A DNA stretch of 64,000 nucleotides from Antedon mediterranea (GCF_964355755.1 NC_092671.1:26412070-26476069); one strand, 5' to 3'. Counted from the first letter of the stretch, positions 22,821 through 36,321 are shown. Translations and numbers: made by a program. The notes: generated by a model from the sequence alone, not told the origin.

Positions 22821-24366
22821 TTAGAAGAATATAAAAACCTTGCAAAAATTAATGGTACAGTACCATATTTATTTTATTTGTGGAATTATTATGGTATTTG
22901 GCCATAACTTCAGTTATGAAAAGGCATTTTGAGTAATATTAATGATGAATTTTTAATAGGACCACACAAGAAGCAATTATAAAAGATTCAATGCATCTTT
23001 ATTTTGATAAATCAATCAGTGAAAAAATCCTAAAAGTAAAATAGTATTTTTGAAAGGAGGTTGTCTTTCATGACCTACAAATATTCTAAACTTGAACTGT
23101 TGTTCTTTCTTGTTATTTAATTCCTTTAATTCTCTGTTAGAATTTCTTTAATTGGATGACATAATATTTTCACTGAATAATAATTGTTTCAATTTGAATA
23201 ACATTTTAATGTGACAATTATTGACTTTTTAACCAGAAATTGAATTGGAATGACAAATTTATGAAAAAACTATAATTTTAAGGAAAAAATAATTTTAACA
23301 TTTTATTTTAAATAAAAGTATACAAAAAAAAACTGTATGGCTTATTTAAAGTTTCTGACTCTATTTTGGGACATCTTTAAAAGGGGAACATCTGGATTAT
23401 ATCCAAAAATATTATATGGGCTAAATGAGGTAATGACCTAGATGTAACATGTAATTTGACAATTTTAAAACATAGTTATTGGCTTAAATGCTGGGGGCAT
23501 GTAAATTAAGATGTCTATGAATCTCATTATAAGTAATAGTGATACTCAATGTGAGCTTAACTAACATGTTTTTTATCTCTGCAAAAAGATTTCAATTTAC
23601 ATTTAATGGCTGCTAATAGTATGCCTATACTGCTGCACGAAATCTACAGTATCTAATGAAATGTACAAATAATTTGTGTATGGTAGCCTACAGTTTATAG
23701 TCCCTTATGTAGGACTTTGACGCCTCTATTGTGGTTGTTTAAACTGTATTATACATGTACTACGTTTTATCCTTAGTTTATTAAAAGATGTCTCCCCTAT
23801 TTATACAGTATAATAATAAACAAATCATAGTCATACAATAAATCAATTTATTACATAGTATAGTGTTTCCTTTCATCTTTCTAATTTTTAACTTCCTCAC
23901 TAAATCAATTTTCTTATGAAAACATTTCTGTAGAATATTTTTGAAGGGTTGTTTTGGTGTTTCATTGTTTATGTTTCGGAGATATATCCCAAAGGGAAGA
24001 CCATACACTGTTGTTTTGATTTGGCCTTTGATGACAGAATCAACTGTGCCAGGCAGCAGGCCAACATTACAACAGTCCCATCATAAAATTAATCAGTAGA
24101 CATTTAAAAGCACATCCACTAGAAATTAATCAGTTTGTTAATCATCCTTAATGGGTCAAAGTTCAGCCTGTCAAAGTACTTTGATTGTTTGTGACTCTTT
24201 ACTCCTCATGCAGAGTTTTATGTTCAGCACTTAACTAATGATCATTGCTTTAAATGTAAGCTGAAGTATCGTTTTATTTGAGGATTTATGGATTATTTTT
24301 CGACTATATGAATTTGGAATTATTACGATGGATTATTAATTAATAAATGGGGAACAACTGTGGATC

Positions 24367-24382
24367 ATGTCGTCAAAGAAAG
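24367..24382 (+). CDS. Candidate alternative first coding exon with GC donor (codes MSSKK-)
   Basis: ATG at 24367 is followed by four codons (MSSKK) and one base, then the donor AAAG|GCAAGT. This is the consensus form of the rare GC-AG intron class. An in-frame TAA at 24337-24339 lies upstream. The exon ends in phase 1 and so fits the 30-nt microexon at 36292-36321. Joining them gives MSSKKGKAPKKYDDA, a lysine-rich stretch of even composition across the junction. The 5' end and promoter were not identified. Evidence is by pattern only. Confidence 0.4.
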
Positions 24383-24499
24383 GCAAGTGCAATTTTATAT
24401 TATGATAGATTGTTAGGTTATGTATTATGTTGTATATTCAATTCAATGGCAATTCTGATCTTGACTGTAGGAATCCTTGTGAAGTAAATGGATTTAAAC

Positions 24500-24640
24500 C
24501 ATTTAAATCAAGTTCAAGTTTATTGTTCACACAATTCAAAATATAATATGATAATACAGAACATACAATAATAAATACAATTGTGTGAGGAGGACGCATT
24601 AAGCAAAGGCTTTAAGTTTGGTCCTCCAGATAATATAATT
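24500..24640 (-). mobile_element. Possible 3' end of a non-LTR retrotransposon
   Basis: Read on the minus strand, the segment ends AATAAACTTGAACTTGA, a tail typical of CR1-like LINE copies in invertebrates. It is preceded by a GGTCC/CCTCC-rich stretch. No reverse transcriptase sequence is present here, so it would be a 5'-truncated copy or a SINE using the same tail. Confidence 0.4.
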
Positions 24641-25499
24641 GAATGCTATGGGTCTTCACAAAAACCAATCAACCAATCTTAACAAAGGATCTGAATTAGT
24701 ATCTGAACTGAATGGGTCAATTATATAATTAAATGCATCAATTAATTGCAACACCAGTGCATTTTTAATTTTACAATGTTAGCAAATAACAATGACATTC
24801 ACCAAACTATGAAACAAAATTTGCTTGTAAGATAAAACAACTGTGCTGCACAATACAATTATTCCATAACCTTTGTTTTACCCTAACATGCCCCTGGACT
24901 CTCTCGCTGACCTAAATGTTTGATTTTTAGAAAGAATTAGAACTTGATAGGCTTAAAAAAAAATTTGTATATATCACCTAAAAATATTTGTTTATAAACT
25001 TTTGTCAAATTCTACATGACAAATTTGTATAAACATAGATTGGAAGATTCATCTTTTATCAGTAAACTCTGACCTGGAAAGATAATGATAAGGATGACAA
25101 ATGACTTCAATCAAGTTGAGCCCATTACTACAGTCCAAAGCCAGTCTGTCATCTGTGCCTTTCTTCTTGATCTATGGTCATATCTCTATTCTTTTACATA
25201 GCAAAACCTTAGACTAGAGAATGTGATTTACATTTAAGAATTAGATCATTATACAATAAATAATAGCAGCCGAGAGTCTGAAGAAAGACTTACATATTTA
25301 TAATATAAGAATATTGTAAAGGTGTGAAAGCTAGACGAGTTCAACTTGACAATTTCGTAGGGTGCGGCGTACCTTCAGGTAATAATGAGAGGATTACGTC
25401 CTGCCCCTTCTATGACGAAATGAATGCTATGTGAAAAAAAGTAAACATGACCTCGATCCAATCGCGCTTCCACCTAGAACTGCATTGTGGTATATACGG

Positions 25500-25632
25500 T
25501 AATGACGTCATTAATAATGAACGGACATCGAATGGAAACGGTTTTATTGGAGTAAAAATTAAGCTGCAACGCGATCTTTATTTATAAACAAAAAACCATT
25601 CTTTTTTTATTTTTCAATAGAAACATGCCCTA
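25500..25632 (-). mobile_element. Fragment of a family C element
   Basis: Read on the minus strand, the segment starts GGGCATGTTTCTATTGA, passes an A-run and TTTATAAATAAAGAT, and reaches CGCGTTGCAG. The intact element at 43118-43745 has the same order. The other end was not found, so the copy is truncated or too diverged. Confidence 0.5.
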
Positions 25633-25650
25633 TGCCTCAAATGATACTTA

Positions 25651-26084
25651 GATCCCATTTACACTTCATCGACAATTTATTAGCCGGCTCAAATTCGGCC
25701 CGATGCCGGCTTTCTTTTTAGCCCGCAATGCGTACACTTATCCAAAAATCCGGCCTCGTGCCCCTACTATTGTGTTTACACGGAAGAGTGCTCGATAATA
25801 CAACTTCGTCATATCTGCTCATGTGTGCCACCAACAGTTTAAAAAAGTTAATATTACTAAGCGTTGTCGATCTACACACTAGGCCTATCGAACTTTATCA
25901 AACAAGCATCAAATAACAGTATTTAATATGGATCAAAGCCTACCTCGAGCCTACTCTAGACTAGGATCAAAATTGCGCCGGCTGTAGGCCGGCTCGGTTG
26001 TTCCCAGAGTGTTTACCCTTGTACACTATTGTTGGCTCAGAGCCGGCTTCAGGCTTGCTAAAAGCTATAAGTGTAAATGGGGTC
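25651..26084. mobile_element. TTA-flanked MITE, family E (CCCATTTACACTT ends)
   Basis: The left end GATCCCATTTACACTT and the inverse complement of the right end (GACCCCATTTACACTT) are inverted repeats flanked by TTA at 25648-25650 and 26085-26087. The 434-bp interior carries repeated GCCGGCT motifs near both ends and is GC-richer than its surroundings. No transposase was recognised. Confidence 0.78.
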
Positions 26085-28915
26085 TTATACTTATAGTTTA
26101 TAAGCACGATAAATTAAGATATATTTTATCTATCCTGTAGTAACTCTCTAGAAAAAAATATAAAAAGATACAGTAATATTTACTTTCTAATTAAATTCCT
26201 TGGCCATTCCTTCTCTGGTAACTTTTAGTTTTACAAACAACCTCCAAAAACTAAATGTAAAATTGACCACTATGCATCGATCAAAAATGGCAAAATACTG
26301 CATGCAGCAAAAATAAACCTTTAGTTTTTACACTTTATACAAACACAGCATGCATCTAGTTATACGAATAATTCAAAATAATGATTATATTTATGACATG
26401 GAATTTAATTAAAGTCAATCATTTTGTTCTCTTAGATTTATTTATCAACCCCAAAAAAGGATATTTTAATCTTAATTTCTGTTAACCAAATTTGTATGGG
26501 AATCATGAAAAATATGGTTGCACAAAAATAATTTGTTTCTAGCATGTTCCTGTAATCTTGAAATATCTACTAAATGAACATGTGTTTTTGACATTAGTTT
26601 GTCTTAATTACACATTGAGTCTTAATTTTTGACTGATGAGCCTAATTGATTATCCAACTTGTCTACACACCTAACTGATGACACTTGCTTGAGGTTTCAT
26701 TAACCTAGAATATATTACAGCCTAGAGACTGCTAGTTTTTCTCTCTATAGGATTTTATCTTGTTTTTCATTGATTATAGTGTTTAATCAGGAAACATGCG
26801 GTTAAAGGTATGGACTTTTCAATATGTTTCAATAGTAATGAGAGAAATTTCGGTGAACATCTCATTCTCAGTTTGTAAGGAAGTTCAACAAATACTGATT
26901 TACCGGGCATTGTAGAGTTGCTTCAATATGTTTAGGGTTTAAATTGGGTACTAGATTGATTGATTGATTGATTTTGAGAATACTCAACTTATGTACAATT
27001 TTTTGGTTGGAGGGTAAAATCTGCTTCATTGCCTAAAATTTCATGGGCATGCTATATAATTTTTGTGGTGTTTCTAGCATTTAACACACAAGTACTGTAA
27101 GTGTTAGCAATACGCTGTGTGTACTGTTATATGATTATTGTTAGTTAGGTTTTTGTCGACAAATAACTAATTATTAACCTTGTAAATAAATTAACCCCAA
27201 TTTTTCAATACAATTTTAAATGGTAGCGTGAAAATAGCAGTTGTGTTTATGGGTTAGGTGTTTGTTGACAACCAACCACAAATTTTAACGGTTATTTGAG
27301 ATAATAAATTTAGCAGAAATATGGTTGGTCTAACAATTTTATTTTTTAATGAAACAATTTATTCATCAGTATGCAACAAAAACCGATCCATAGACAGATG
27401 ATCCCAATTTTATTAATATTAAATACTAATACAGTACTATGTTTTTAGTGCAACGCACTAGCAAACTATTAATTTGTGTCATTCAAGTTAAAGAAGGGTG
27501 AACTTTTAATACTTGAGAAATAATTAAGTGATAAAACCTGAAACAGATCTTTTTCTGAATGTAATATATTGTATTTTTGTAGTCCAGGTGGGAGGCGTAT
27601 GTGTATAGTCAGTTGCTGTTGGCAAAGTTGTTTTTGTTATGCTGACCTGAACTTGTGCCCCAACCAGAGGCTGCAAAAATCACATGAGATACTTCAGGGG
27701 AAAAACTAATTTATTGCTGTGCTTTGAGAGAAAATATGATACCTTGGCTCCTGAGGTATAGTAGTAACCAGGGTAGTGCAATATCTGATAGTGATAACAA
27801 ACTGATGATCTTTTTGTATGTTGCTTAATTTTAATAGATCATCTTCTTTTGTTCTGTGGTGACTTCACATCACAAATTGTTTCCGTTTTTGTATTGTAAT
27901 ATAACTCTGCAGATTTTTTTTTTTTCAATGAAATGTGATTAAGTTTTGGTTTCAGTATTATTACTGTAGAACTTTGGTGTATCAAATAAAATACACTTTT
28001 ATTAATGAATTGAATTTATTTGGCAACTAGAACAATAACATGAAGATTCACTATAAATTTAGATTGCGCATTAGATTTAAATATAAAATTCAAATTGAAG
28101 AGTAAAGTAGTTTTTTGTCAAGTATGCATTATGTTACTCTTTATAATTCCTACTATTTGGGAGCCTCGATTTGCAACGACCTAAGACCGACGACCAACCT
28201 AGGTCATGTTAATTGGTTTTTTTTTATACCATTTGATACATAGCAATAAATTGGTATAGTATTTATCCTGTAGTATTGGCAAGCTTTTAAAAAAAAATAA
28301 AAAATCAAGTTACAATCTATCAAAATTGTCTTGATTTTCTCCCCAATGGCAAATGAAATCTGCTAACATCTCCTTGAGCAATCCATTCATTGAATTCTTT
28401 ACCAAAAATAGACATTGCCCATCCAATTATTCACTATAGGAAATAAATAGAGGCAGTGAACTATGAAAATGAAACCTTATACCCAATAATTACTGAATAC
28501 CATATGTTTTACAATGTTGCTTTATTGCTGATAAAATGTAGTGGACATGTCTAAAATATATTTTTGTAAACCACCAGAAAAAATTTTTTTTTTAAATACA
28601 GTTTCTAAATACAAATTTATTGCTGAAAGGGTAGGCTGTTAATTTTCAATATATTATAACATTTTTCAAATTTAATATTAATTTTGTGTTCTTAATGATA
28701 AATATTAACAAAGTGGCAACATGATGAAATATGATATTAATAACATACTGTACACAGATGCACATTGCATTATTTAAACTGTAGTTCATATTATAATCCA
28801 TGTGTATACCGTAGTATACATTTTGTAACTTTTATGAAATGCAGATACATTTTTTTAACAACAGCATTTTACCCCAGTAGTTTGAAGATACAATCACTAA
28901 ATAGTTTAGTATGCA

Positions 28916-29060
28916 TAAACCAATACAAAGATGGTACAATCGGTCTACTCTATCTCAATACCAATTCTCTGAAAACCAGAAACTTCCTCAAAACCAGACA
29001 TTCCAAAGGTCCCAATTTGTTTGTACCATGATTAGACTTTTCAGAAAACCAGACATATTA
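28916..29060. mobile_element. Possible remnant of a pogo-like element
   Basis: Phrases such as CTGAAAACCAGA, CAAAACCAGACATTCC and AAAGGTCCCAATTTG resemble the terminal half of small pogo/Tigger MITEs. The ends are decayed and the target duplication is not visible. Confidence 0.3.
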
Positions 29061-29797
29061 TGTCAGCCCTAGGGTGTTCATTATTGGGGAGAGAAAATAA
29101 CGCATGTTTTAACTCCATTATTATTTGTATTTGAGAATAAAGATGTTCCAATGTTAATTATCAAACGAGTAAAATGAAACTTATCATTAGAACCCCAGCC
29201 TTACTGTAACTACACTATATGACACAGTTGCATATTTATTTTATTTTATTTTTTACTTTTCCAAGTGACCAAAGCGCTGTACAATTGATAATACTATTTT
29301 CTCAACTAATATGTTATGTTATCATAGGCCTCTACCCAGAGTTGATTAGTCAGACAGTCTCTTCACCTGAAATCCATCTCATTGTTTTGCTCATGTCCAT
29401 GATTGCAATATCACAATTTTTCCCCCGACAGCTGAGCATATTCCAAGCACAGCAACCCCTATATTTATGTCAAAGGTTAGGCCACTTCATTTTACGTGGG
29501 TTTATATAGGGTTTCACCAGTGCATAGAATTAGATTAGGTATGTCATACTGACCGCAGACATGTAGAAACTGTTTGTTACTAAATTTGATTTTTACTACT
29601 TGGTAAGTATTTATTGCTTTAATATTGTTTTACATTGTTCAAATCAATGATTCAGAATACAATAGTATTTACAATATACACAGATGCTGTATGCATCTAC
29701 TGTTTTACTTGTTTTTGGTGTAATTTTTACTGGTCTGTAGTCGGGGTTGACTTATTCTATTTTTCTGGAATGTAAACATGGTTAGTCTCTTTCTAAT

Positions 29798-30083
29798 GTT
29801 CAGATCCATGGAGTTATGCTTTCATATCGCAAGCAATGTCATCTTATAATTAGCGTCGTAACAATAAAAGTGTTTAGATTTTCTTAACTAACACTTTCGT
29901 TTTGTGTCAACGATTTAGCCGAATGAATGCAGGAGTAAATTTTATTGGTTAGAAGTCAAAATTGTTAATGCATGAATTTCATATTGTAAGCGTTGTCCAC
30001 TAATCTTGTACCTTGGCTTATACTAATCTTTTCCTGGTTCAGACATATGGAGTTGTACGATACGAAAGCATAACTTCGTTGGT
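29798..30083. mobile_element. Truncated family D element
   Basis: The left part, GTTCAGATCCATGGAGTTAT then GCTTTC, and the right part, GGTTCAGACATATGGAGTTG then a GAAAGCATAACTTCG block, match the element at 38798-39794. The internal phrases GAGCGTCGTAA-like and GTCCACTAATCTT also match. The terminal GGG and the Myb-like coding part are missing. Confidence 0.65.
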
Positions 30084-30145
30084 ATCTTCCTTGTGGCATT
30101 TCTGTTTCCTTGTTTGTTTGGTTATGGCATCATCCAGTAATCTAA

Positions 30146-30951
30146 GGCCCTGTTTCTGCTGCCAAATAAATACCGTATTTATACGGTATTTTTTTAATAC
30201 TGATACGGTATTTTTTTGGCAGCAGAAACGGCGCTCATAAAAAAAATACCGTATTTTGTATACCATATTTTCCCCACCAAATTTGTGGATAAAATCTGCT
30301 ATTTCAAATTTATACCGTATTTTCTGTAACCATTTCTGCTGCCATATTTTTTTTTACCTGCGACATGAGGTCAACATCGTGTTTTTATTTTCTGTCACTG
30401 TCAGCTGTTTTACACACGTGTATAGATATATTAGGTGAAAATGTCGAGCGAAGATGTCACAGTATTTATATAAATCTGTGTGGGGAGGAAGGGGGGAGGG
30501 GAAGCTAAAATGCCCAGGCCAACTAAAAGCTAATAAAAGGGACAACCACATTTATAAAGACTTTTCTAAAAAAAATAAAGCAGGAGTATGGAATAGACTC
30601 CAAAGCAAGTAAATTCAAAGCTGAAGAGCCTGCGAAAGCAGTACAACATTGCAAAAGACAATAACTCGGGGAGGGAACAAATTACTTGTCCACCATTTAT
30701 ACGATGTTATCTGTGCTCTCACAACATCTCTATCACTAGGGCTAGGCTGTTGAAAGTGAGGCGTAAAACTTCCTTTATTGCGACTTTTAATTATCAACCA
30801 AATAAATGAATGGCAATTTGGGTAAAAAGGGATGAATTTTAACATTACCACCCAAGAAGTATTGTTAGCAGAAACAGGGTACTAAAAAATATGGTATAAA
30901 AAATACCGTATTTTATAACATATTTTGAGCAGTTGCAGCAGAAACAGGCCC
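30146..30951. mobile_element. TAA-flanked family A element with remnant coding block
   Basis: The left end GGCCCTGTTTCTGCTGCC and the inverse complement of the right end GGGCCTGTTTCTGCTGC are flanked by TAA at 30143-30145 and 30952-30954. Several ATACGGTATTTT palindromes sit inside both ends. The middle shares long stretches with 41699-42526 in inverse orientation, including a peptide block KRDNHIYKD...KAEEPAKAVQHCK (around 30535-30660, + strand, broken by stops and shifts here). It looks like a decayed transposon gene of a family I cannot name. Confidence 0.78.
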
Positions 30952-32317
30952 TAATTTAGTGTCCATACCATTTTATTTAGTTTTACTAAGTATAGTTTGA
31001 CCATTTTAATAATTGTTCATACTCTTGCTTGTTATCAGTTTTCTTTATTTTCCTAAATTAATTTTAATGATAATTTTTATATTGAGTCATAATTATTAAT
31101 ATCATAAGAAAAATTATGGTGACCTAGACTATAGGAAATGTATTTTCCCTCCAATTTTCTAACTTTAGAATTTATTAAGCCATCTGCTGGTTAAAAGAAA
31201 TATTAGGAAATTTAGATAACAAAAATCTGGAAACCAAGCTTTGAAATAAGGACGAAATATATTAATGACAGCATATTAATGGCGACCTATTAGAGCTTTG
31301 ACTCCGTAGGGCACTGGATTTGGTTGTCTGTTGGATGTATGATATACTACTGGTTAGTAGTAATTGTGTTGAAATTGATTAGCATCAAATTTTATTTGGT
31401 GCTTATTTTCATTGGTGGCAAAATATAAAATATTAATATTTTCATTCACAAGTTCTAGAGCTTTATTTTGAAGATTTAATAATCTTTTTTTTATAAATGA
31501 TTTTTCTAATCTGACTCTGAGATATTGCTTGTTTTTTTATGTTATAATAGGATCAAATCATGAAAATTAGGTAATTGGTTCAGACCGAAGTGAAGTTTTC
31601 ACATTTAACATTAAAATGTACATTGATTGTTGTAGATACATTTAGTGTTGTTTATTTGATTGATAAGTTGATTGATTGATTTAATAATCTATTTAAATGA
31701 TTGATCTACTAGCTGGTTTACAGATCAAAAAACAAATTAACCCTGTCAAGAAAGAGCAATAAGACCTTAAACTTCAATGTTTGTAATTCTTGATGACTTT
31801 GGTAATGTTAAGAGATAAATATTTTACCAATTTAATACTACAGATTTAACTTTCTTCTCACCTGAGTTTCATTTTGCTGGGCATTGACCCCAGGTAAGGA
31901 ATAGCAAGGCTACCTTATTCACCTTTATGGTATCTGAGACTGAAAATAACTTTGACCTTTATTATTTAAAATTTAAATGTAATTTTATCATGAATGTTCC
32001 TACAAATACAAAAATCCAATGTCAAAATTGAATAAAAGTCAGTTTTCAGTAGATATTAATTATTTAAACAAGAAATTGAAGAATGGTCTGGGGTATTGAT
32101 TCAAATTACAGTACGTTGGCCAAATAGCTCAAAGTATGATTATTAAATTAAAAATTGATGAGAGGTGTAACCAATATATTTGCAGTGTACATTTCTTTGG
32201 TATTACATTTACAAGCTTTCACACAGACTAGCATGACCAAATAGTATTTAGTGTACTATATGTGTTTACACATCCAAACATACTGAGTCTAACTGTAAGG
32301 CATTATTTTAAAAATCT

Positions 32318-34198
32318 CGACCACCACCCTCTATAGTACAAAGCATACTGTAAAGATTACCACCACCCTCTATAGTACAAAGCATACTGTAAAGATTAGC
32401 AACACCCTCTATAGTACAAAGCATACTGTAAAGATTACCACCACCCTCTATAGTACAAAGCATACTGTAAAGATTAGCACCACCCTCTATAGTACAAAGC
32501 ATACTGTAAAGATTACCACCACCCTCTATAGTACAAAGCATACTGTAAAGATTAGCACCACCCTCTATAGTACAAAGCATACTGTAAAGATTACCACCAC
32601 CCTCTATAGTACAAAGCATACTGTAAAGATTACCACCACCCTCTATAGTACAAAGCATACTGTAAAGATTAGCACCACCCTCTATAGTACAAAGCATACT
32701 GTAAAGATTAGCACCACCCTCTATAGTACAAAGCATACTGTAAAGATTACCACCACCCTCTATAGTACAAAGCATACTGTAAAGATTAGCACCACCCTCT
32801 ATAGTACAAAGCATACTGTAAAGATTAGCACCACCCTCTATAGTACAAAGCATACTGTAAAGATTAGCACCACCCTCTATAGTACAAAGCATACTGTAAA
32901 GATTACCACCACCCTCTATAGTACAAAGCATACTGTAAAGATTACCACCACCCTCTATAGTACAAAGCATACTGTAAAGATTAGCACCACCCTCTATAGT
33001 ACAAAGCATACTGTAAAGATTAGCACCACCCTCTATAGTACAAAGCATACTGTAAAGATTACCACCACCCTCTATAGTACAAAGCATACTGTAAAGATTA
33101 GCACCACCCTCTATAGAGTACAAAGCATACTGTAAAGATTAGCACCACCCTCTATAGAGTACAAAGCATACTGTAAAGATTAGCACCACCCTCTAGAGTA
33201 CAAAGCATACTGTAAAGATTAGCACCACCCTCTATAGTACAAAGCATACTGTAAAGATTAGCACCACCCTCTATAGTACAAAGCATACTGTAAAGATTAG
33301 CACCACCCTCTATAGTACAAAGCATACTGTAAAGATTACCACCACCCTCTATAGTACAAAGCATACTGTAAAGATTACCACCACCCTCTATAGTACAAAG
33401 CATACTGTAAAGATTACCACCACCCTCTATAGTACAAAGCATACTGTAAAGATTAGCACCACCCTCTATAGTACAAAGCATACTGTAAAGATTACCACCA
33501 CCCTCTATAGTACAAAGCATACTGTACAGATTAGCACCACCCTCTATAGTACAAAGCATACTGTAAAGATTAGCACCACCCTCTATAGTACAAAGCATAC
33601 TGTAAAGATTAGCACCACCCTCTATAGTACAAAGCATACTGTAAAGATTACCACCACCCTCTATAGTACAAAGCATACTGTAAAGATTACCACCACCCTC
33701 TATAGTACAAAGCATACTGTAAAGATTACCACCACCCTCTATAGTACAAAGCATACTGTAAAGATTACCACCACCCTCTATAGTACAAAGCATACTGTAA
33801 AGATTACCACCACCCTCTATAGTACAAAGCATACTGTAAAGATTACCACCACCCTCTATAGTACAAAGCATACTGTAAAGATTACCACCACCCTCTATAG
33901 TACAAAGCATACTGTAAAGATTAGCACCACCCTCTATAGTACAAGGCATACTGTAAAGATTAGCACCACCCTCTATAGTACAAAGCATACTGTAAAGATT
34001 AGCACCACCCTCTATAGTACAAAGCATACTGTAAAGATTACCACCACCCTCTATAGTACAAACATACTGTAAAGATTAGCACCACCCTCTATAGTACAAA
34101 GCATACTGTAAAAATTAGCACCACCCTCTATAGAGTACAAAGCATACTGTAAAGATTAGCACCACCCTCTATAGTACAAAGCATACTGTAAAGATTAG
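32318..34198. repeat. 39-bp minisatellite, about 48 copies
   Basis: The unit runs ACCACCACCCTCTATAGTAC then AAAGCATACTGTAAAGATT, 39 bp. The main variation is ATTACCACC versus ATTAGCACC. Because 39 is a multiple of 3, minus-strand frames of 271 and 291 codons (32308-33123 and 33152-34027) run through it with a 13-residue period, YSMLCTIEGGGNL. A few units carry an extra GA in TATAGAGTAC, which splits the frames. No signal of real translation was seen. The array lies inside intron 1 and is most likely non-coding. Confidence 0.95.
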
Positions 34199-34298
34199 CT
34201 TTTTACATTTGCAACTTTATTGCATAACCTTTATAGAAAGTGGACGGTAGTGTCGCTAAAATCTGATAAACTTTGTAAATTATGCGGCATAGTGCATT

Positions 34299-34923
34299 GT
34301 GAATGCCCATTTACTGCACACATACGCCAACATTGCAATACATTGTCACAGCCTTGTGTGTTTATTGCATGTGAATGCCCATTTACTGCACACATACGCC
34401 AACATTGCAATACATTGTCACAGCCTTGTGTGTTTATTGCATTGTGAATGCCCATTTACTGCACACATACGCCAACATTGCAATACATTGTCACAGCCTT
34501 GTGTGTTTATTGCATTGTGAATGCCCATTTACTGCACACATACGCCAACATTGCAATACATTGTCACAGCCTTGTGTGTTTATTGCATTGTGAATGCCCA
34601 TTTACTGCACACATACGCCAACATTGCAATACATTGTCACAGCCTTGTGTGTTTATTGCATTGTGAATGCCCATTTACTGCACACATACGCCAACATTGC
34701 AATACATTGTCACAGCCTTGTGTGTTTATTGCATTGTGAATGCCCATTTACTGCACACATACGCCAACATTGCAATACATTGTCACAGCCTTGTGTGTTT
34801 ATTGCATTGTGAATGCCCATTTACTGCACACATACGCCAACATTGCAATACATTGTCACAGCCTTGTGTGTTTATTGCATTGTGAATGCCCATTTACTGC
34901 ACACATACGCCAACATTGCAATA
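34299..34923. repeat. 73-bp minisatellite, about 8.5 copies
   Basis: The unit starts GTGAATGCCCATTTACTGCA, includes CATACGCCAACATTGCAATA and ends TTTATTGCATT. The first unit is 72 bp and the rest are 73 bp and virtually identical. The array begins only about 100 bp after the 39-bp minisatellite. Because 73 is not a multiple of 3, the same 72-codon frames recur in successive units; they are not genes. Confidence 0.95.
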
Positions 34924-36291
34924 CATACATACATTACAATTATGCCGATTTTCATCAGTGTCACCCACACATATTTTGCCTTTGTTTAACCAAACAGGTT
35001 TGGTAGTAGAGCCTTATTTATACTACATACTAATTATTTCAGTACTTTTGTACTTACTCAACAGTTTTAAGAATAAAATTTGGCACTAAATTCAAAATAT
35101 GAAATACCTCAAATTATTTAAGACATTGGATTTGTTAATCAATGACTGCTGATTAATTCATCCAATATTGAAACTTTTTACACAAATTTGTTGACAGCTG
35201 AATTACAATATAATTTAAACAACTTGGCTAAGTGTAGTAAAACTTGAACATAAATATCAAACTACTGTATGTAGCATAATATGTCCTTGACTAAATAAAA
35301 TTAATTTAATCTAATTAGTCTGAAGTTTTTTGACATTCTAAATGTGTCAAAAATGCAAGGAAAGAATATGATATTATAATAATACTTTTCAGCAACAATT
35401 ATGTTTTATCTTTCGGTGTTACACAATTTGCTCTATATTTTTTTTATCCAGTTAATTAATTTTTTTTTAATTTAACAAATTTTTAATTCAGGGTTGTTCT
35501 GTTTCTGCTATGTATAATCATTATTTAATTGAAACTAGTTTTAAAATTCAACCTTTGTCTTTAATTACAGTATGTTCAATAGATACTTTTGTATGGAACC
35601 ACCATTGTAATTGTACCCTGCATATTTGTTTTTAAATTTAAAATACAATGTCTGGCTCAGATGTATATTTGAGATATCAAATTTATTTGTTTTGACATAC
35701 TTGTCATGGTTTTTCTTTGTGTTGTTTCATGTTTCATAAACCAAAAATTTATAAAGAATACCCTATGAGCTTATCTGGTCACATGGCCAAGTTCATGTTA
35801 CAGCTAAGCCTTTTCTACAGTACATCTGTGAACGATCAAAGTGTCTCATGAAGTGAGTTGGAGCCCACATTGCACTTGTACCTCTGATCTGGCGTAACAT
35901 TTTAATAATATTAATACCAATAGAATGACATTTTATAGAGCAGAAGTTGTTTGTTGCACAAGGCTGGTATCCATCTTGACATTGGTACTGTTCTTTTGTC
36001 AGCCAGAGAATGTTAAAAATTAGTAATTATTCTCTAATGCATGACGTCCAATACTAGGATCAAATTCAAACTGATTGGACTACTGTAGGTTAAAGGTTTA
36101 AGAATGTGGAATACATCAGCTCGCAGCATATGGGTAAGGTGCTTTTCATTGAATTTTATCCTGTATTTCTTGTTGAGATAGTGTTCTATACTGTTTTTAT
36201 TGGGAATTGTAAAATAAATGCCTAGCTAACTACTCTATTGTAATAGGGTTAGGCTTAGTTGAGTTGTAGTATGTTGTGTTATCTATTCCAG

Positions 36292-36321
36292 GAAAGGCTC
36301 CTAAAAAATATGATGATGCTT
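36292..36321 (+). CDS. Candidate 30-nt microexon (codes GKAPKKYDDA)
   Basis: TCTATTCCAG|GAAAGG...GCTT|GTAAGTT gives a strong acceptor and a strong donor 30 bases apart. Read in phase 1 it codes GKAPKKYDDA plus one base, and it is symmetric (phase 1 in and out). It fits the GC-donor exon at 24367-24382 upstream and exon 3 at 48974 downstream (the joint codon would be TAT), skipping exon 2, which is phase 0 at its start. It could equally join a phase-1 exon beyond the window. Confidence 0.45.

Noticed and set aside
26770-26816. Tiny exon GAAACATGCGGTTAAAG between an AG and GTATGG, reading MRLK in phase 0
   Set aside because: It is too short and the context is T-rich intron. Such patterns are expected by chance in a 32-kb intron, and it lacks a promoter-like signal.
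29219-29509. 96-codon hydrophobic frame
   Set aside because: The composition follows T-rich DNA, with no known family, no splice signals of note and no conserved motif seen.
32308-34027. Minus-strand frames of 271 and 291 codons (YSMLCTIEGGGNL repeats)
   Set aside because: They are a consequence of a 39-bp tandem repeat. The frames begin and end with the array and break where units gain two bases.
34220-35089. Series of nearly identical 72-codon plus-strand frames
   Set aside because: They repeat once per 73-bp unit and shift frame each time, so they are shadows of the minisatellite.
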